A program made the translations under genes and the position numbers. From Siphonodentalium dalli (lineage: Eukaryota > Mollusca > Scaphopoda > Gadilida > Siphonodentaliidae), in assembly GCA_032622095.1 (NCBI GenBank), contig CP136062.1, positions 226,936,578-227,000,577 on the forward strand: 64,000 nt of DNA, in the 5' to 3' direction. Every line of letters starts with the position of its first letter. Position 1 is the first letter of the stretch. The notes beneath the pieces were generated by a model. The model saw only the letters and a list, made by a program, of their open reading frames with translations. It ran no database searches and was not told the DNA's origin. This document shows positions 12,425 to 23,030 of the stretch, piece by piece.

Positions 12425-12772
12425 GAAATCATCTCATCATTAGAATAGTGGCCACTGGCAGATGCATACTCGCTTGTTAGAATAGTGGCCTTTGACAGAT
12501 GTATCATCGGTTGTTAGAATAGTGGCCATTGGCTGATGTATCCTCGGTTGTTAGAATAGTGGCTACTGGCAGATGTATTCTCGGTTGTTAGAATAGTGGC
12601 CACTGGCAGATGTATCCTCGGTTGTTAGAATAGTGGCCACTTGCAGATGTATTCTCGGTTGTTAGAATAGTGGCCACTGGCATATGTATCCTCGGTTGTT
12701 AGAATAGTGACCACTGGCAGATGTATCCTCGGTTGTTAGAATAGTGACCACTGGCAGATGTATCCTCGGTTA
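12425..12772 (-). repeat. 37-bp tandem repeat derived from lectin C-terminus, copy A
   Basis: About eight to nine units of 37 bp, read on the minus strand as aaccgaggatacatctgcc followed by agtggtcactattctaac. The first unit is the last codons of the lectin (NRGYICQWSLF and the stop), so the array starts inside the gene and continues through the 3' UTR. Because 37 is not a multiple of three, later units are out of frame and lie after the stop. Confidence 0.85.
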
Positions 12773-13470
12773 TCTTGACCACACCTATTATCGTTCAGTT
12801 TGTAACTTTGGAAACGATGCAACTCCAGGCAGTTTCCATCTCCGTTCGGTTCATTTGGACCCATGTATACCCAAGGTAGGGACGAACCAGCAGTAGTTGT
12901 AAAAGTGCCATCCATATCGCCATCGTGCCCGTTTATCCAGAATCCTCTCACCGAGGATAAGCTGTTGTCTGCGTTGATGTTATCGACTATTAATTGCCAT
13001 TCAACTTGATCTTCCAAAATAAAGAGTTGTCCACCTTGAATTTCGCATGCCTGTTTTGCGCCATAAAACCCTGCAGTGATAATTGGGTATATATTGAAAA
13101 CCTTTTTGTTCACTTGATAAAGACCTTGAATGTTTTCGCACCTATAGCCTGGACCAGTGCCACTTCCGTCGGACGGGATGCACAGTTCGTCAGGGCCGCA
13201 GACACCACGTGTGCACGCCTTCCATGGCGTCTCCAATTGACCGACTGCTTCACCTAGAAAACTATTTGGATTTGTTATCAGCAAACATCGTTTATTTGAA
13301 AAATATGTTCTTACACAAGCTCTTTGGTATCGGCACAATGTTTTGCATCGAAGATGGTTTTCTGTCTTCGTGAAGAAAACTGGATGAAGAGCAGCAAGTA
13401 TGTTTGAACAAAATAATACAGAATAACCGAACGTAACACACGCTATCCAATTTAAGCAGGAATGTAACAT
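12736..13470 (-). CDS. Secreted C-type lectin with PAN/EGF-like front end (copy A)
   Basis: One uninterrupted frame of 244 codons. Residues 1-27 form a hydrophobic signal peptide. Residues about 30-75 carry a cysteine pattern (LRCKTLC, ACVRTYF, KRCLL) like a PAN/apple fragment. Residues about 82-110 hold three cysteines spaced as in the first half of an EGF domain. Residues about 112-242 are a C-type lectin domain with the WI.G motif, EPN at 207-209, a partner LND (WND in the family) near 225-227, and the final YICQW. In this family EPN plus the ND pair binds calcium and usually mannose-type sugars; binding here is inferred. It is probably an extracellular recognition protein. No intron is visible. 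The stop codon lies inside a 37-bp repeat that continues downstream. Confidence 0.85.
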   Translation of the reverse strand: MLHSCLNWIACVTFGYSVLFCSNILAALHPVFFTKTENHLRCKTLCRYQRACVRTYFSNKRCLLITNPNSFLGEAVGQLETPWKACTRGVCGPDELCIPSDGSGTGPGYRCENIQGLYQVNKKVFNIYPIITAGFYGAKQACEIQGGQLFILEDQVEWQLIVDNINADNSLSSVRGFWINGHDGDMDGTFTTTAGSSLPWVYMGPNEPNGDGNCLELHRFQSYKLNDNRCGQDNRGYICQWSLF

Positions 13471-13495
13471 GTTGAAGTTTGTGTATCGTTCCGCC

Positions 13496-14680
13496 TCAAT
13501 TCAAGACACAATCATTATCCAGCGAATTAGTAAAATGGATGTTAAAACTGTCTTTTGTTAAAGAACGTTTGCATACAGCATAGAAGCAACAATATAATAA
13601 TATTGAAGCGTCTACTACATCCTTCATATATAGGCTGGATGAATCGAGTTGCTGGGTAGCATCAAAACACAAACGAAGAGGCTGCTTTAATAAGCACGTT
13701 AGGATCAATTTACCCGTGGAATGGCTTGCAAACATGACCACGGACTCAATTGTGAACCTCTCTTTCTTGGATCGGTCTTTTGTTGAATTTTTCTCTTTGT
13801 TCACGGAGCCGCCTCTTTTCAAATTATAGAACTTGTGTACCGGTAATTTGAATGGTCAATATCGTCATGACATGCGTTAGACACTTTACACCATATTACG
13901 CTCACAATTAAAATATTGAAGTGATGTTGATCGAGGAACTTGGAGCGACCTTATTCTGAACGCAATGTTGAACGCTACGACGAGAGCGTAGTATGTATAT
14001 TGCGAATAAATGACCTGAAGTATCCTCCGCACACACACGCGACAGTATTTAGTTGTTGCAAACTTGGACGATTATTGATATTTTTGCATAGCGAACTTAG
14101 CGAGGGGTAAACTATGGACCGTATTATATCGAATACCCCAACGGTGAGATGTACAAAGCTTGTGTAGTGTACATATGTGCATATATCCAGGGGATTTGCA
14201 CAATTAAAACTAGTTCGTTCTTTTGTAAAGAAAAAACATTTACGGTGTATTGTCCTGTCACGTGGTTGGGTGACCTGTAAGCCTGCAAGTTTAGAGAGAG
14301 CCTTTATTCAACGACGGTCCCTTTGGGTGCACAATTTGATCGTTTAAACAATTTGATTAAAAACCAATATTTTTTTTAGATTGAACTCCTTGCTCAATTT
14401 AACATTTTTCTTTCATTTTTTTCTTTAATTAAATTATTTGTTATCAACATGTTGAAAAACTAACGCCGTTATAACCTCCACCAGGGTACCCCGAATCACC
14501 ACACCAAATTTGGTTGAAATCTGTCCAGGAGTCTGGGAGAAAAAACGCGAACAGACAGACAGACATACACTCTGAATTCCATTGGGAGATATTTTAGCCC
14601 AACAGTGCCAACACCATAGTAATAAGGTGTTGGGCAGTTTAGTCAAATATGTTTCGTAAATGTACTCAATATTTAAGAAA
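13496..14680. other. Intergenic DNA with a dispersed repeat tail
   Basis: No supported gene. Positions about 14440-14640 contain ccaaatttggttgaaat, a cagacagacagacataca run and flanking text of a kind common in dispersed invertebrate repeats (one copy only here). A 108-codon open frame (13822-13496, minus strand) has no domain I recognise and is probably chance. Confidence 0.35.
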
Positions 14681-14683
14681 TGA

Positions 14684-14905
14684 ATGTAGTGGGTGTGTGT
14701 TTCATTTGGGAATACGGCGCTGTGGTCGTTAACGAATGTAGTGGGTGTGTGTGTTATTGGGGGATACGGCGCTGTGGTTGTTAATGAATGTAGTGGGCGT
14801 GTGTGTGTTATTGTGGGATACGGCGCTGTGGTTGTTAATGAATGTAGTGGGTGTGTGTGTTATTGGGGGATACGGCGCTGTGGTCGTTGGGGAACATTGT
14901 GTGAA
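14684..14905. repeat. About 52-bp minisatellite, small block
   Basis: Four units with the core ggatacggcgctgtggtcgt, then aatgaatgtagtgggtgtg. The block is followed by a 75-bp tail (14926-15002), beginning with the inverted core acgaccacagcaccgta, which recurs after the larger block at 17061-17130. Confidence 0.85.
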
Positions 14906-15005
14906 CCGCGAAATGATTCTCACTAAATGTTCCCAAAACGACCACAGCACCGTACACCTTATATTTATAAAGCTTGTTTATGATTTATTCCCATATAAAA
15001 GCTGA

Positions 15006-15695
15006 TTGTATTCTTATTTATTTTCACAAAATCTGCCTAGTATTTGAGACTAGCTCACATAGCATATTAAGCCAGCCGAATATAAGATTTCCAAGGACTT
15101 AAACGTAGCAACGATAACGTGATCGATATAAATATTGTTATGACTTCATATGTAATTCGGCTGAACTTTGAAAAGCACGCCCAATTATTCTGCAGACCGC
15201 TTTTAGTGTATGTCAGATTAGGCCAACAATTTGTGACGTCGCGTTCATGTTACGGTATATGTGTTTTATTGTGGTACGAAATGGATGACCCAATTGGCAG
15301 TTGATCAATAACATGATTTAGTGTAACACTGACGGGTTATGTAAATATATAGTGATGATACACCATGCATTATCTGAAATCATCTGTATATTACCATCCA
15401 TTCGCGCGTTATATTACTGCGTTTACAGTAAAAGTCACTTGAAAGCATTCGGACCAATGGTTCATCACGACCTTACCTCGCCCGGTTGTTAAAACAAAGT
15501 AAAATTGCTTATGATTTCGTTATCAGCAAGTTGAAAGCTACAATTTGCAATGGCAAGTCTCTGAAGCTAAGCCTGAGGCTGAATTCAGTAGTGAAGAGCT
15601 TGAAGTGGAAGTTGAAGCTGCAGGAACCTGCTGGTCAAATATAGAGTCACTATTCTGAACAAAAACTTGTGGGTCTTTATCATTATATATAGCTA
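15006..15695. other. Spacer with a dispersed about 105-bp repeat
   Basis: No gene is seen. Positions about 15436-15540 (gaaagcattcggaccaatgg to gatttcgttatcag) recur at 17144-17247 and, inverted, at about 49345-49452, so this is a three-copy dispersed repeat of unknown type. Confidence 0.6.
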
Positions 15696-15699
15696 GAAA

Positions 15700-17040
15700 T
15701 GAATGTAGTGGGTGTGTGTTATTATGGGATACAGCGCTGCGGTCGTTAATGAATGTAGTGGGTGTGTGTTATTGTGGGATACGGCACTGCGGTCGTTAAT
15801 GAATGTAGTGGGTGTGTGTGTTATTGTGGGATACGGCGCTGTGGTCGTTAAGGAATGTAGTGGGTGTGTGTTATTGTGGGATACGGCGCTGTGGTCGTTA
15901 ATGAATGTAGTGGGTGTGTGTTATTGTGTGATACGGCGCTGTGGTCGTTAATGAATGTAGTGGGTGTGTGTGTTATTGTGGGATACGGCGCTGTGGTCGT
16001 TAAGGAATGTAGTGGGTGTATGTTATTGTGGGATACGGCGCTGTGGTCGTTAATGAATGTAGTGGGTATGTGTGTTATTGGGGAATACGGCGCCGTGGTC
16101 GTTAATGTATGTAGTGGGTGTGTGTGTTATTGGGGAATACGGCGCCGTGGTCGTTAATGAATGTAGTGGGTGTATGTGTTATTGTGCGATACGACGCTGT
16201 GGTCGTTAATGAATGTAGTGGGTGTGTGTTATTGTGGGATACGGCGCTGTGGTCGTTAATGAATGTAGTGGGTATGTGTGTTATTGTGGGATACGAGTCA
16301 TACGACGCTGTGGTCGTTAATGAATGTAGTTAGTGTGTGTTATTGTGGGATACGGCGCTGTGGTCGTTAATGAATGTAATGGGTGTGTGTGTTATTGTGG
16401 GATACGGTACTGTGATCGTTAATGAATGTAATGGGTGTGTGTGTTATTGTGGGATACGGCGCTGTGGTCGTTAATGAATGTAGTGGGTGTGTGTGTTATT
16501 GTGGGATACGACGCTGTGGTCGTTAATGAACGTAGTGGGTGTGTGTTATTGTGGGATACGGCGCTGTGGTCGTTAATGAATGTAGTGGGTGTGTGTGTTA
16601 TTGTGGAATACGGCACTGTGGTCGTTAACGAATGTAGTGGGTGTGTGTGTTATTGAGGGATACGGCGCTGTGGTCGTTAATGAATGTAGTGGGTGTGTGT
16701 TATTGTGAGATACGGCACTGTGATCGTTAATGAATGTAGTGGGTGTGTGTGTTATTGTGGGATACGGCGCTGTGGTCGTTAATGAATGTAGTGGGTGTGT
16801 GTGTGTTATTGTGGGATACGGCACTGTGATCGTTAATGAATGTAGTGGGTGTGTGTGTTATTGTGGGATACGGCACTGTGATCGTTAATGAATGTAGTGG
16901 GTGTGTGTGTTATTGTGGGATACGGGACTGTGATCGTTAATGAATGTAATGGGTGTGTGTGTTATTGTGGGATACGGAGCTGTGGTCGTTAATGAATGTA
17001 GTGGGTGTGAGTTATTGGGGATACGGTGCTGTGATCGTTG
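15700..17040. repeat. About 52-bp minisatellite, large block
   Basis: About 26 units of 50-54 bp with the same core as the block at 14684. Length variation comes mostly from the number of gt repeats, so frames shift between units. Flanking sequence on the right matches that of the small block, indicating duplication of the whole locus or spread with an element. Confidence 0.9.
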
Positions 17041-17370
17041 GGGCACGATTCTCACTAAATGTTCCCAAAACGACCACAGCACCGTATACCTTATATTTAT
17101 AAAGCTTGTTTATGATTTATTCCCATATAAACTCTGATTTCACGTGAAAGCATTCGGACCAATGGTTCATCACGACCTTACCTCGCCGTGTTGTTAAAAC
17201 AAAGTAAAATTGCTGATGATTTCGTTATCAGTAAGTTGAAAGTCTCTGGATATAATTAGATTGCCTATATGCATTATCTCAGATTTTTCGTAATTAATTT
17301 GACTTCCTGACCGTTTTGCAAATGTTTCGAAACATTGTTAAACTAACTTGACAGAGTTCTCATCAGCGAC

Positions 17371-17434
17371 ATCAGAAGATATTTTAGGCTGTTGAAGCTT
17401 TATTTGGCCGGTTTGTTGGGTAAAGGGTTAACAG
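17371..17434. mobile_element. Truncated end of piggyBac-type MITE
   Basis: Only the right end of the TTAA-flanked MITE is present (gaagatattttaggctgttg through tgttgggtaaagggttaa). It is bracketed by a direct repeat, acagagttctcatcagcgac, at about 17351-17370 and 17431-17450. The 20-bp bracket is longer than a piggyBac target duplication and suggests a repair event. Confidence 0.55.
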
Positions 17435-17529
17435 AGTTCTCATCAGCGACAACTAATTTATTATCGTCGGTATTATCATTGTATTTTCGATTTCGGTGAA
17501 GGAAATGCAGACTCCCTTCAAGACTCAGA

Positions 17530-19300
17530 CCAATGTTTACACATGGACTGCCTTAATATATGTATATACAAGGACTGCCTTAATATATGTACATACAAGG
17601 ACTGCCTTAATATATCTACATACAAGGACTGCCTTAAGATATCTACATACAAGGACTGCCTTAAGATATCTACATACAAGGACTGCCTTAATATATCTAC
17701 ACACAAGGACTGCCTTAATATATCTACATACAAGGACTGCCTTAATATATCTACATACAAGGACTGCCTAAATATATCTACATACAAGAACTGCCTAAAT
17801 ATATCTACATACAAGGACTGCCTTAAGATATCTACATACAAGGACTGCCTTAATATATCTACATACAAGGACTGCCTTAATATATCTACATACAAGGACT
17901 GCCTTAATATATCTACATACAAGGACTGCCTTAATATATCTACATACAAAGACTGCCTTAATATATCTACATACAAGTACTGCCTTAATATATGTACATA
18001 CAAGGACTGCCTTAATATATCTACATACAAGGACTGCCTTAAGATATCTACATACAAAGACTGCCTTAATATATCTACATACAAGTACTGCCTTAATATA
18101 TGTACATACAAGGACTGCCTTAATATATCTACATACAAGGACTGCCTTAAGATATCTACATACAAGGACTGCCTTAATATATCTACATACAAGTACTGCC
18201 TTAATATATGTACATACAAGGACTGCCTTAATATATGTACATACAAGGACTGCCTTAATATATCTACATACAAGGACTGCCTTAAGATATCTACATACAA
18301 GGACTGCCTTAATATATCTACACACAAGGACTGCCTTAATATATCTACATACAAGGACTGCCTTAATATATCTACATACAAGGACTGCCTAAATATATCT
18401 ACATACAAGAACTGCCTAAATATATCTACATACAAGGACTGCCTTAAGATATCTACATACAAGGACTGCCTTAATATATCTACATACAAGGACTGCCTTA
18501 ATATATCTACATACAAGGACTGCCTTAATATATCTACATACAAGGACTGCCTTAATATATCTACATACAAAGACTGCCTTAATATATCTACATACAAGTA
18601 CTGCCTTAATATATGTACATACAAGGACTGCCTTAATATATCTACATACAAGGACTGCCTTAAGATATCTACATACAAAGACTGCCTTAATATATCTACA
18701 TACAAGTACTGCCTTAATATATGTACATACAAGGACTGCCTTAATATATCTACATACAAGGACTGCCTTAAGATATCTACATACAAGGACTGCCTTAATA
18801 TATCTACATACAAGGACTGCCTTAATATATCTACATACAAGGACTGCCTTAATATATCTACATACAAGGACTGCCTTAATATATCTACACACAAGGACTG
18901 CCTTAATATATCTACATACAAGGACTGCCTTAATATATCTACATACAAGGACTGCCTTAATATATCTACACACAAGGACTGCCTTATTATATCTACATAC
19001 AAGGACTGCCTTAATATATCTACATACAATGACTGCCTAAATATATCTACATACAATGACTGCCTAAATATATCTACATACAATGACTGCCTTAATATAT
19101 CTACATACAAGGACTGCCTTAATATATCTACATACAAGTACTGCCTTAATATATCTACATACAAGGACTGCCTTAATATATCTACATACAAGGACTGCCT
19201 TAATATATCTACATACAAGGGCTGCCTTAATATATCTACATACAAGGACTGCCTTAATATATCTACATACAATGACTGCCTTAATATATCTACATACATT
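17530..19300. repeat. 27-bp satellite array with 621-bp higher-order repeat
   Basis: About 65 head-to-tail copies of a 27-bp unit (aaggactgcc, ttaatatatc, tacatac). Variant units recur in the same order 621 bp apart, which is 23 units: the rare aagaactgcc variant is at 17786 and again at 18407. Because 27 is divisible by three, several frames stay open on both strands for over 500 codons. These are artefacts. Confidence 0.95.
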
Positions 19301-19304
19301 TTCA

Positions 19305-19910
19305 CGCATTTTGGAATTCAAAATTGTACACGTGTATTTTGATATCTTTATTTTTTATTTTCACAAGAGGGCTTGAAGAATTAAATGTTAAGTAGTGTTG
19401 AGATGAATCGATTGCGTTGGCGATTTGGTACAATCTGTCGTCTGCGTCAAACTACTCAGTATGGAACCCTGAATGCACCTTTAAGGTTTTTGAGATTTGG
19501 ATCTCAGCCTAGAATCAAGACATTTTGAGCCGGACAAATGCTTATGCTTCGGAGTATAAACTATCTTAAAATATATATTGACAGAATGTTGTCATCATGA
19601 CACTATATATATAATACGTATCGGTAACCATGACATCTGATATATCAACACCCAACTGGCACCATACAAGAACATTAGAATCCATGTTCAAGTTGACCAT
19701 GAACTCTAATGTTCTTGTATGTTGCGTTCTATTACCATGGAGTATGGGGCAAGTAGGCTAGTTCTGAATTTGTTTTTATGTGAGACAATGTTGTATTCAT
19801 ATACGCCATTGAATGCAAGCAAGTTAACACCCATTTCTCAGTTGGACCGGCTTTATGAATATGACATGCATCGGCTGATAGGATCAGTGTGATTTTCCGT
19901 AGCAGGCTTG
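19305..19910. other. Intergenic DNA with one hairpin
   Basis: No gene is supported. A hairpin with arms catacaagaacattaga and its complement spans about 19665-19725. Confidence 0.35.
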
Positions 19911-20362
19911 CAGGGATGTGGCTAGATGGGGAGGGGGGTCCATCTTAAAATTTCCAACTGCGCCCACAGATTTGCAGAATTTAATTTGCACGCCTACCCC
20001 AATACCCCGCTGCTTTCCCATCGGGTTGGCACTGAGACCTTAATGTTTTTCCAACTGTTAGAAATTTCCAACCTGATACCATCCAAAGGTTAGACAAACA
20101 ATTACAACTGGTGGCTATTTCAGACGAAATTTTCAACAAAAATAAAAACATATAAATAAAAACATATGCTATTGTTGGTCTAAAAATAACAAGTTCCCCA
20201 CTGATTAGTGGTTGGAAAATAAAAAAATGAGAACAATTTCAACCTATATTTGGTGTAAAAATTTTCAATTAATGTTGTCAGGCATGAAATTTCCAACCGT
20301 TAAACATTTTGTCCAAGTTGAGGGGGTTAGACACCCCCTAAAACCTTGTCGCCACGTCCCTG
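19911..20362. mobile_element. hAT-like MITE
   Basis: Terminal inverted repeats are imperfect: CAGGGATGTGGC at the left and the complement of GCCACGTCCCTG at the right. Flanking 8-bp copies are caggcttg (19903-19910) and caagcttg (20363-20370), with one mismatch. An 8-bp target duplication and CAGGG ends fit hAT. The interior repeats the phrase aaatttccaac. Its right part is also present at 10935-11155 in copy A of the lectin duplication, and a longer relative lies at 50958-52168. Confidence 0.7.
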
Positions 20363-20390
20363 CAAGCTTGTAATATATAAAGTTATTTAA

Positions 20391-20762
20391 CCCTTTACCC
20401 AACAGAACTGCCCTGTGCCAACGCATTCTCTTATATATGCGAGTCGACCATAGGTCGCCTCGCATATATAAGAGAATGCATTGGCTTAACACATTAAAAA
20501 TTATAAAATTGTTAAAGAATGTAAGAAAAAATGGTAAAAAAAAGGCCAATGCATTCTCTTATATATGCGAGGCGACCTATGGTCGACTCGCATATATAAG
20601 AGAATGCATTGGCACAGGGCATAACTGTAACTATCACAATGTGGTCAAGGAGCTGGTTCCAATGATATCCATATTTGTATGGTTCTATTGAGATAGACCG
20701 AAGATATTTTAGGCCGTTGAAGCTTTATTTGGCCGGTTTTGGCCGGTTTGTTGGGTAAAGGG
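20391..20762 (+). mobile_element. piggyBac-type MITE, double hairpin
   Basis: It starts CCCTTTACCCAACA after TTAA (20387-20390) and ends TGTTGGGTAAAGGG; the right TTAA is mutated to ATAA. TTAA target sites and CCC ends are the piggyBac hallmark. Inside are two palindromes of about 68 bp (20418-20485 and about 20546-20613), each built on ccaatgcattctcttatata. It is absent from lectin copy A. Confidence 0.75.
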
Positions 20763-20952
20763 ATAAGGGACGGTCATTATAATTTTTGCTAGGCTGATAG
20801 GCTTATATTCAAAATGTTCCTCTGTTGAAAGTCGATATCTGGTCATCAAAAGCTCATATTTGTGGACCGGATCTATTTGTTTTCGTGTATAGAAAAAAGT
20901 ACAGATGAAGGATTTATGTTGTCGAACTGTCGGACAGGGCTTCACGGTTATA

Positions 20953-21459
20953 TAAGGATTAACTGTCATGTGGACTGTTTTTATGGAGATGTAACGGTGA
21001 GGTAAGTGGACATAACTTGTGTAAAACCCGAAGGGTTTTACATACAAGTTATGTCCACTTACCTCACCGTTACATCTCCATAAAAACAGTCCACATGACA
21101 GTTAATCCTTATATTTATATACATTTAGCGAAAAAGCCGCTTTTGTAAATATATTTAAATCGAAAAGTGTATCGTGACAATATCAGCCCAAAATACCCAA
21201 TAGCACCCTTGGCAAAAGTTAATAGGAACAATTTCTCTTCATGTTGAAACCCGATGATGTATTAAGTCAATCCTGCGCGAGTCTAAATGCGCCCAAAGCA
21301 TTACGCGTTCGTCTTTCCAAACCTAATGACGTATCGATGGTGTTATTAGCTTGGTGTTATGAGGCGTTACGCATTCACTGAGAAATAACTGCAACTAGCC
21401 ACGTGGGCGCCAACCAATCAGAATGCTGGATTTAGTGATGACAACACTTAGTGTGTAAA
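20953..21459 (+). mobile_element. 507-bp foldback element inserted at TATA
   Basis: The first about 160 bp is a near-perfect palindrome (atggagatgtaacggtgagg and its complement), followed by about 345 bp of unique sequence ending gtgtgtaaa. TATA is duplicated on both sides (20949-20952 and 21460-21463). The homologous place in lectin copy A reads straight through with a single TATA (about 11222), so this is a real insertion. A second, inverted copy lies at 38168-38648. No inverted termini or protein are seen, so the superfamily is unknown. Confidence 0.8.
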
Positions 21460-21754
21460 TATAACTGATATGATCGGTCGAGCTCCAGACTGAGATATCT
21501 GCCATAGCTCCGCCGAGATTACGAATGCAACAACTGTGGGAACGAGGAACAATTTGTCTGCGATAAATTGGGACGTTGGTCATTAGAATGTTTATCCTCT
21601 TCTTTAATATGACTATATAGCAAACATTCTCCAATTTCTTGTGTCATTCATACATTTTGTATCATCATGTGGGGGAAATTATATGACGGATATGTTTTAA
21701 ACCATTACAAGAATGTCTTTTAGTATACGTAGACAAACAGAAAGGCGTTATAGT

Positions 21755-22040
21755 CCGTCAGCCGGTCCCCCATTCTGACTTGTTACTGTCATTAAGAGGG
21801 CTGGGTGTGATTCTCCCTGATTATCCTCCATTATGACTTGTCACTGTCATTCTGGAGGGATAGGTGTGATTCGATCCGTCAGCCAGTCCCCCCATCTGAC
21901 TTGTTACTGTCATTCTGGAGGGATATGTGTGACTCGATCCGTCAGCCAGTCCCCCCATCTGACTTGTTACTGTCATTCTGGAGGGCTAGGTGTGATTCTC
22001 CCTGACAATCCTCCATTCTGACTTCTCACTGTTATTAAGA
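21755..22040. repeat. About 63-bp minisatellite, copy B
   Basis: Four to five units matching those at 11515-11690, with more units here than in copy A. Confidence 0.7.
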
Positions 22041-22673
22041 GGGCTGACCCTGTCAGACACCCACTTACCTATACGGTTACCTATAAAACCAGATGCCTGA
22101 CCAGCTGGAGATTTTATTTATTAAACAAATATGTTATAGCTCATCAGACATTACATGAAAATTATCAAATAAAAACATTTTTTTTATGGCTGGTGGTCTT
22201 TCTAGATGAAAATAATTATGAAATTTCTTGTATCAAGGAAAATTAAAAAGTGTCCTCTCATGATTATCACATATGATATCATGGATATCATGGATATATC
22301 AGCCTCACTTGTGATAAAAGTTCAAACTTACAGCAGTTCTTGGAACCTGAAAACAGCGAAATTCACATATTTTTCAAGCCACAAAAGTGAAGAAAACAGG
22401 GTTATAATTCCCAACGACTTGACGGTTCTTAAATATTGTGTCACAATAATCGCTTGTACCAAATTCCAAAAGGAATTTCCAGACAGATTTTGAGAAAATG
22501 ATCACGCCATGCTGTTAATTCACACATTTCAACTTAATGTATATAAGTATTTTTTATTTTTGGTACCTCCATTTATGTTCGTGAACTCCGCCATTAAGTT
22601 TCATGTATTACAAGTGGAGTTACCATTTTTGTTATGTGGACCGCTTGCATCTATTCCGGAATGTTCGATATAT

Positions 22674-22679
22674 TTTATT
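22674..22679 (-). terminator. Poly(A) signal of lectin gene B
   Basis: AATAAA on the minus strand about 310 nt after the stop codon, in the same context as in copy A. Confidence 0.5.
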
Positions 22680-22794
22680 CTATAAATAAACGCAAATATG
22701 TTTTTCAACACCAAGTTAGCTCTGCTATTCTCCTCGCGCTGTGACTGACAGTGAAACCATCTCCCTTCCGCTGTGGGTGGCAGTGAAATCATCT

Positions 22795-23030
22795 CATCAT
22801 TAGAATAGTGGCCACTGGTATGCAGATGCATACTCGCTTGTTAGAATAGTGGACTTTGGCAGATGTATCCTCGGTTGTTAGAATAGTGGTGACTGGCAGA
22901 TGTATTGTCGGTTGTTAGAATAGTGACCACTGGCAGATGTATTCTCGGTTGTTAGATTAGTGGCCACTGGCAGATGTATCCTCGCTTGTTAGAATAGTGG
23001 CCACTGGCAGATGTATCCTCGGTTATCTAG
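22795..23030 (-). repeat. 37-bp tandem repeat derived from lectin C-terminus, copy B
   Basis: About six units of the same 37-bp repeat as in copy A, again beginning with the last codons of the lectin. Unit number and individual substitutions differ from copy A. Confidence 0.85.

Larger units (their letters stand above)
10935..13495. repeat. Segmental duplication, copy A (lectin locus)
   Basis: The block is repeated in the same orientation at 20140-23735. It holds the right part of a hAT-like MITE (10935-11155), about 63-bp minisatellite units, a unique stretch and a whole C-type lectin gene. Similarity stops about 25 bp upstream of the lectin start codon. Copy A lacks two insertions present in copy B and so preserves empty sites near 11178 and 11222. 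Its left end is cut off by the 68-bp satellite. Confidence 0.85.

Noticed and set aside
13496-13822. 108-codon minus-strand frame upstream of lectin A
   Set aside because: Outside the duplicated block, no recognisable domain or signal peptide, composition like intergenic DNA.
14693-17137. Many 65-97-codon frames in both directions
   Set aside because: They arise from the about 52-bp minisatellite and shift frame with gt-repeat length.
17518-19342. Frames of nearly 600 codons on both strands over the 27-bp repeat
   Set aside because: The repeat unit is a multiple of three and lacks stops in several frames, so long frames are automatic. No signal peptide, domain or splice context.
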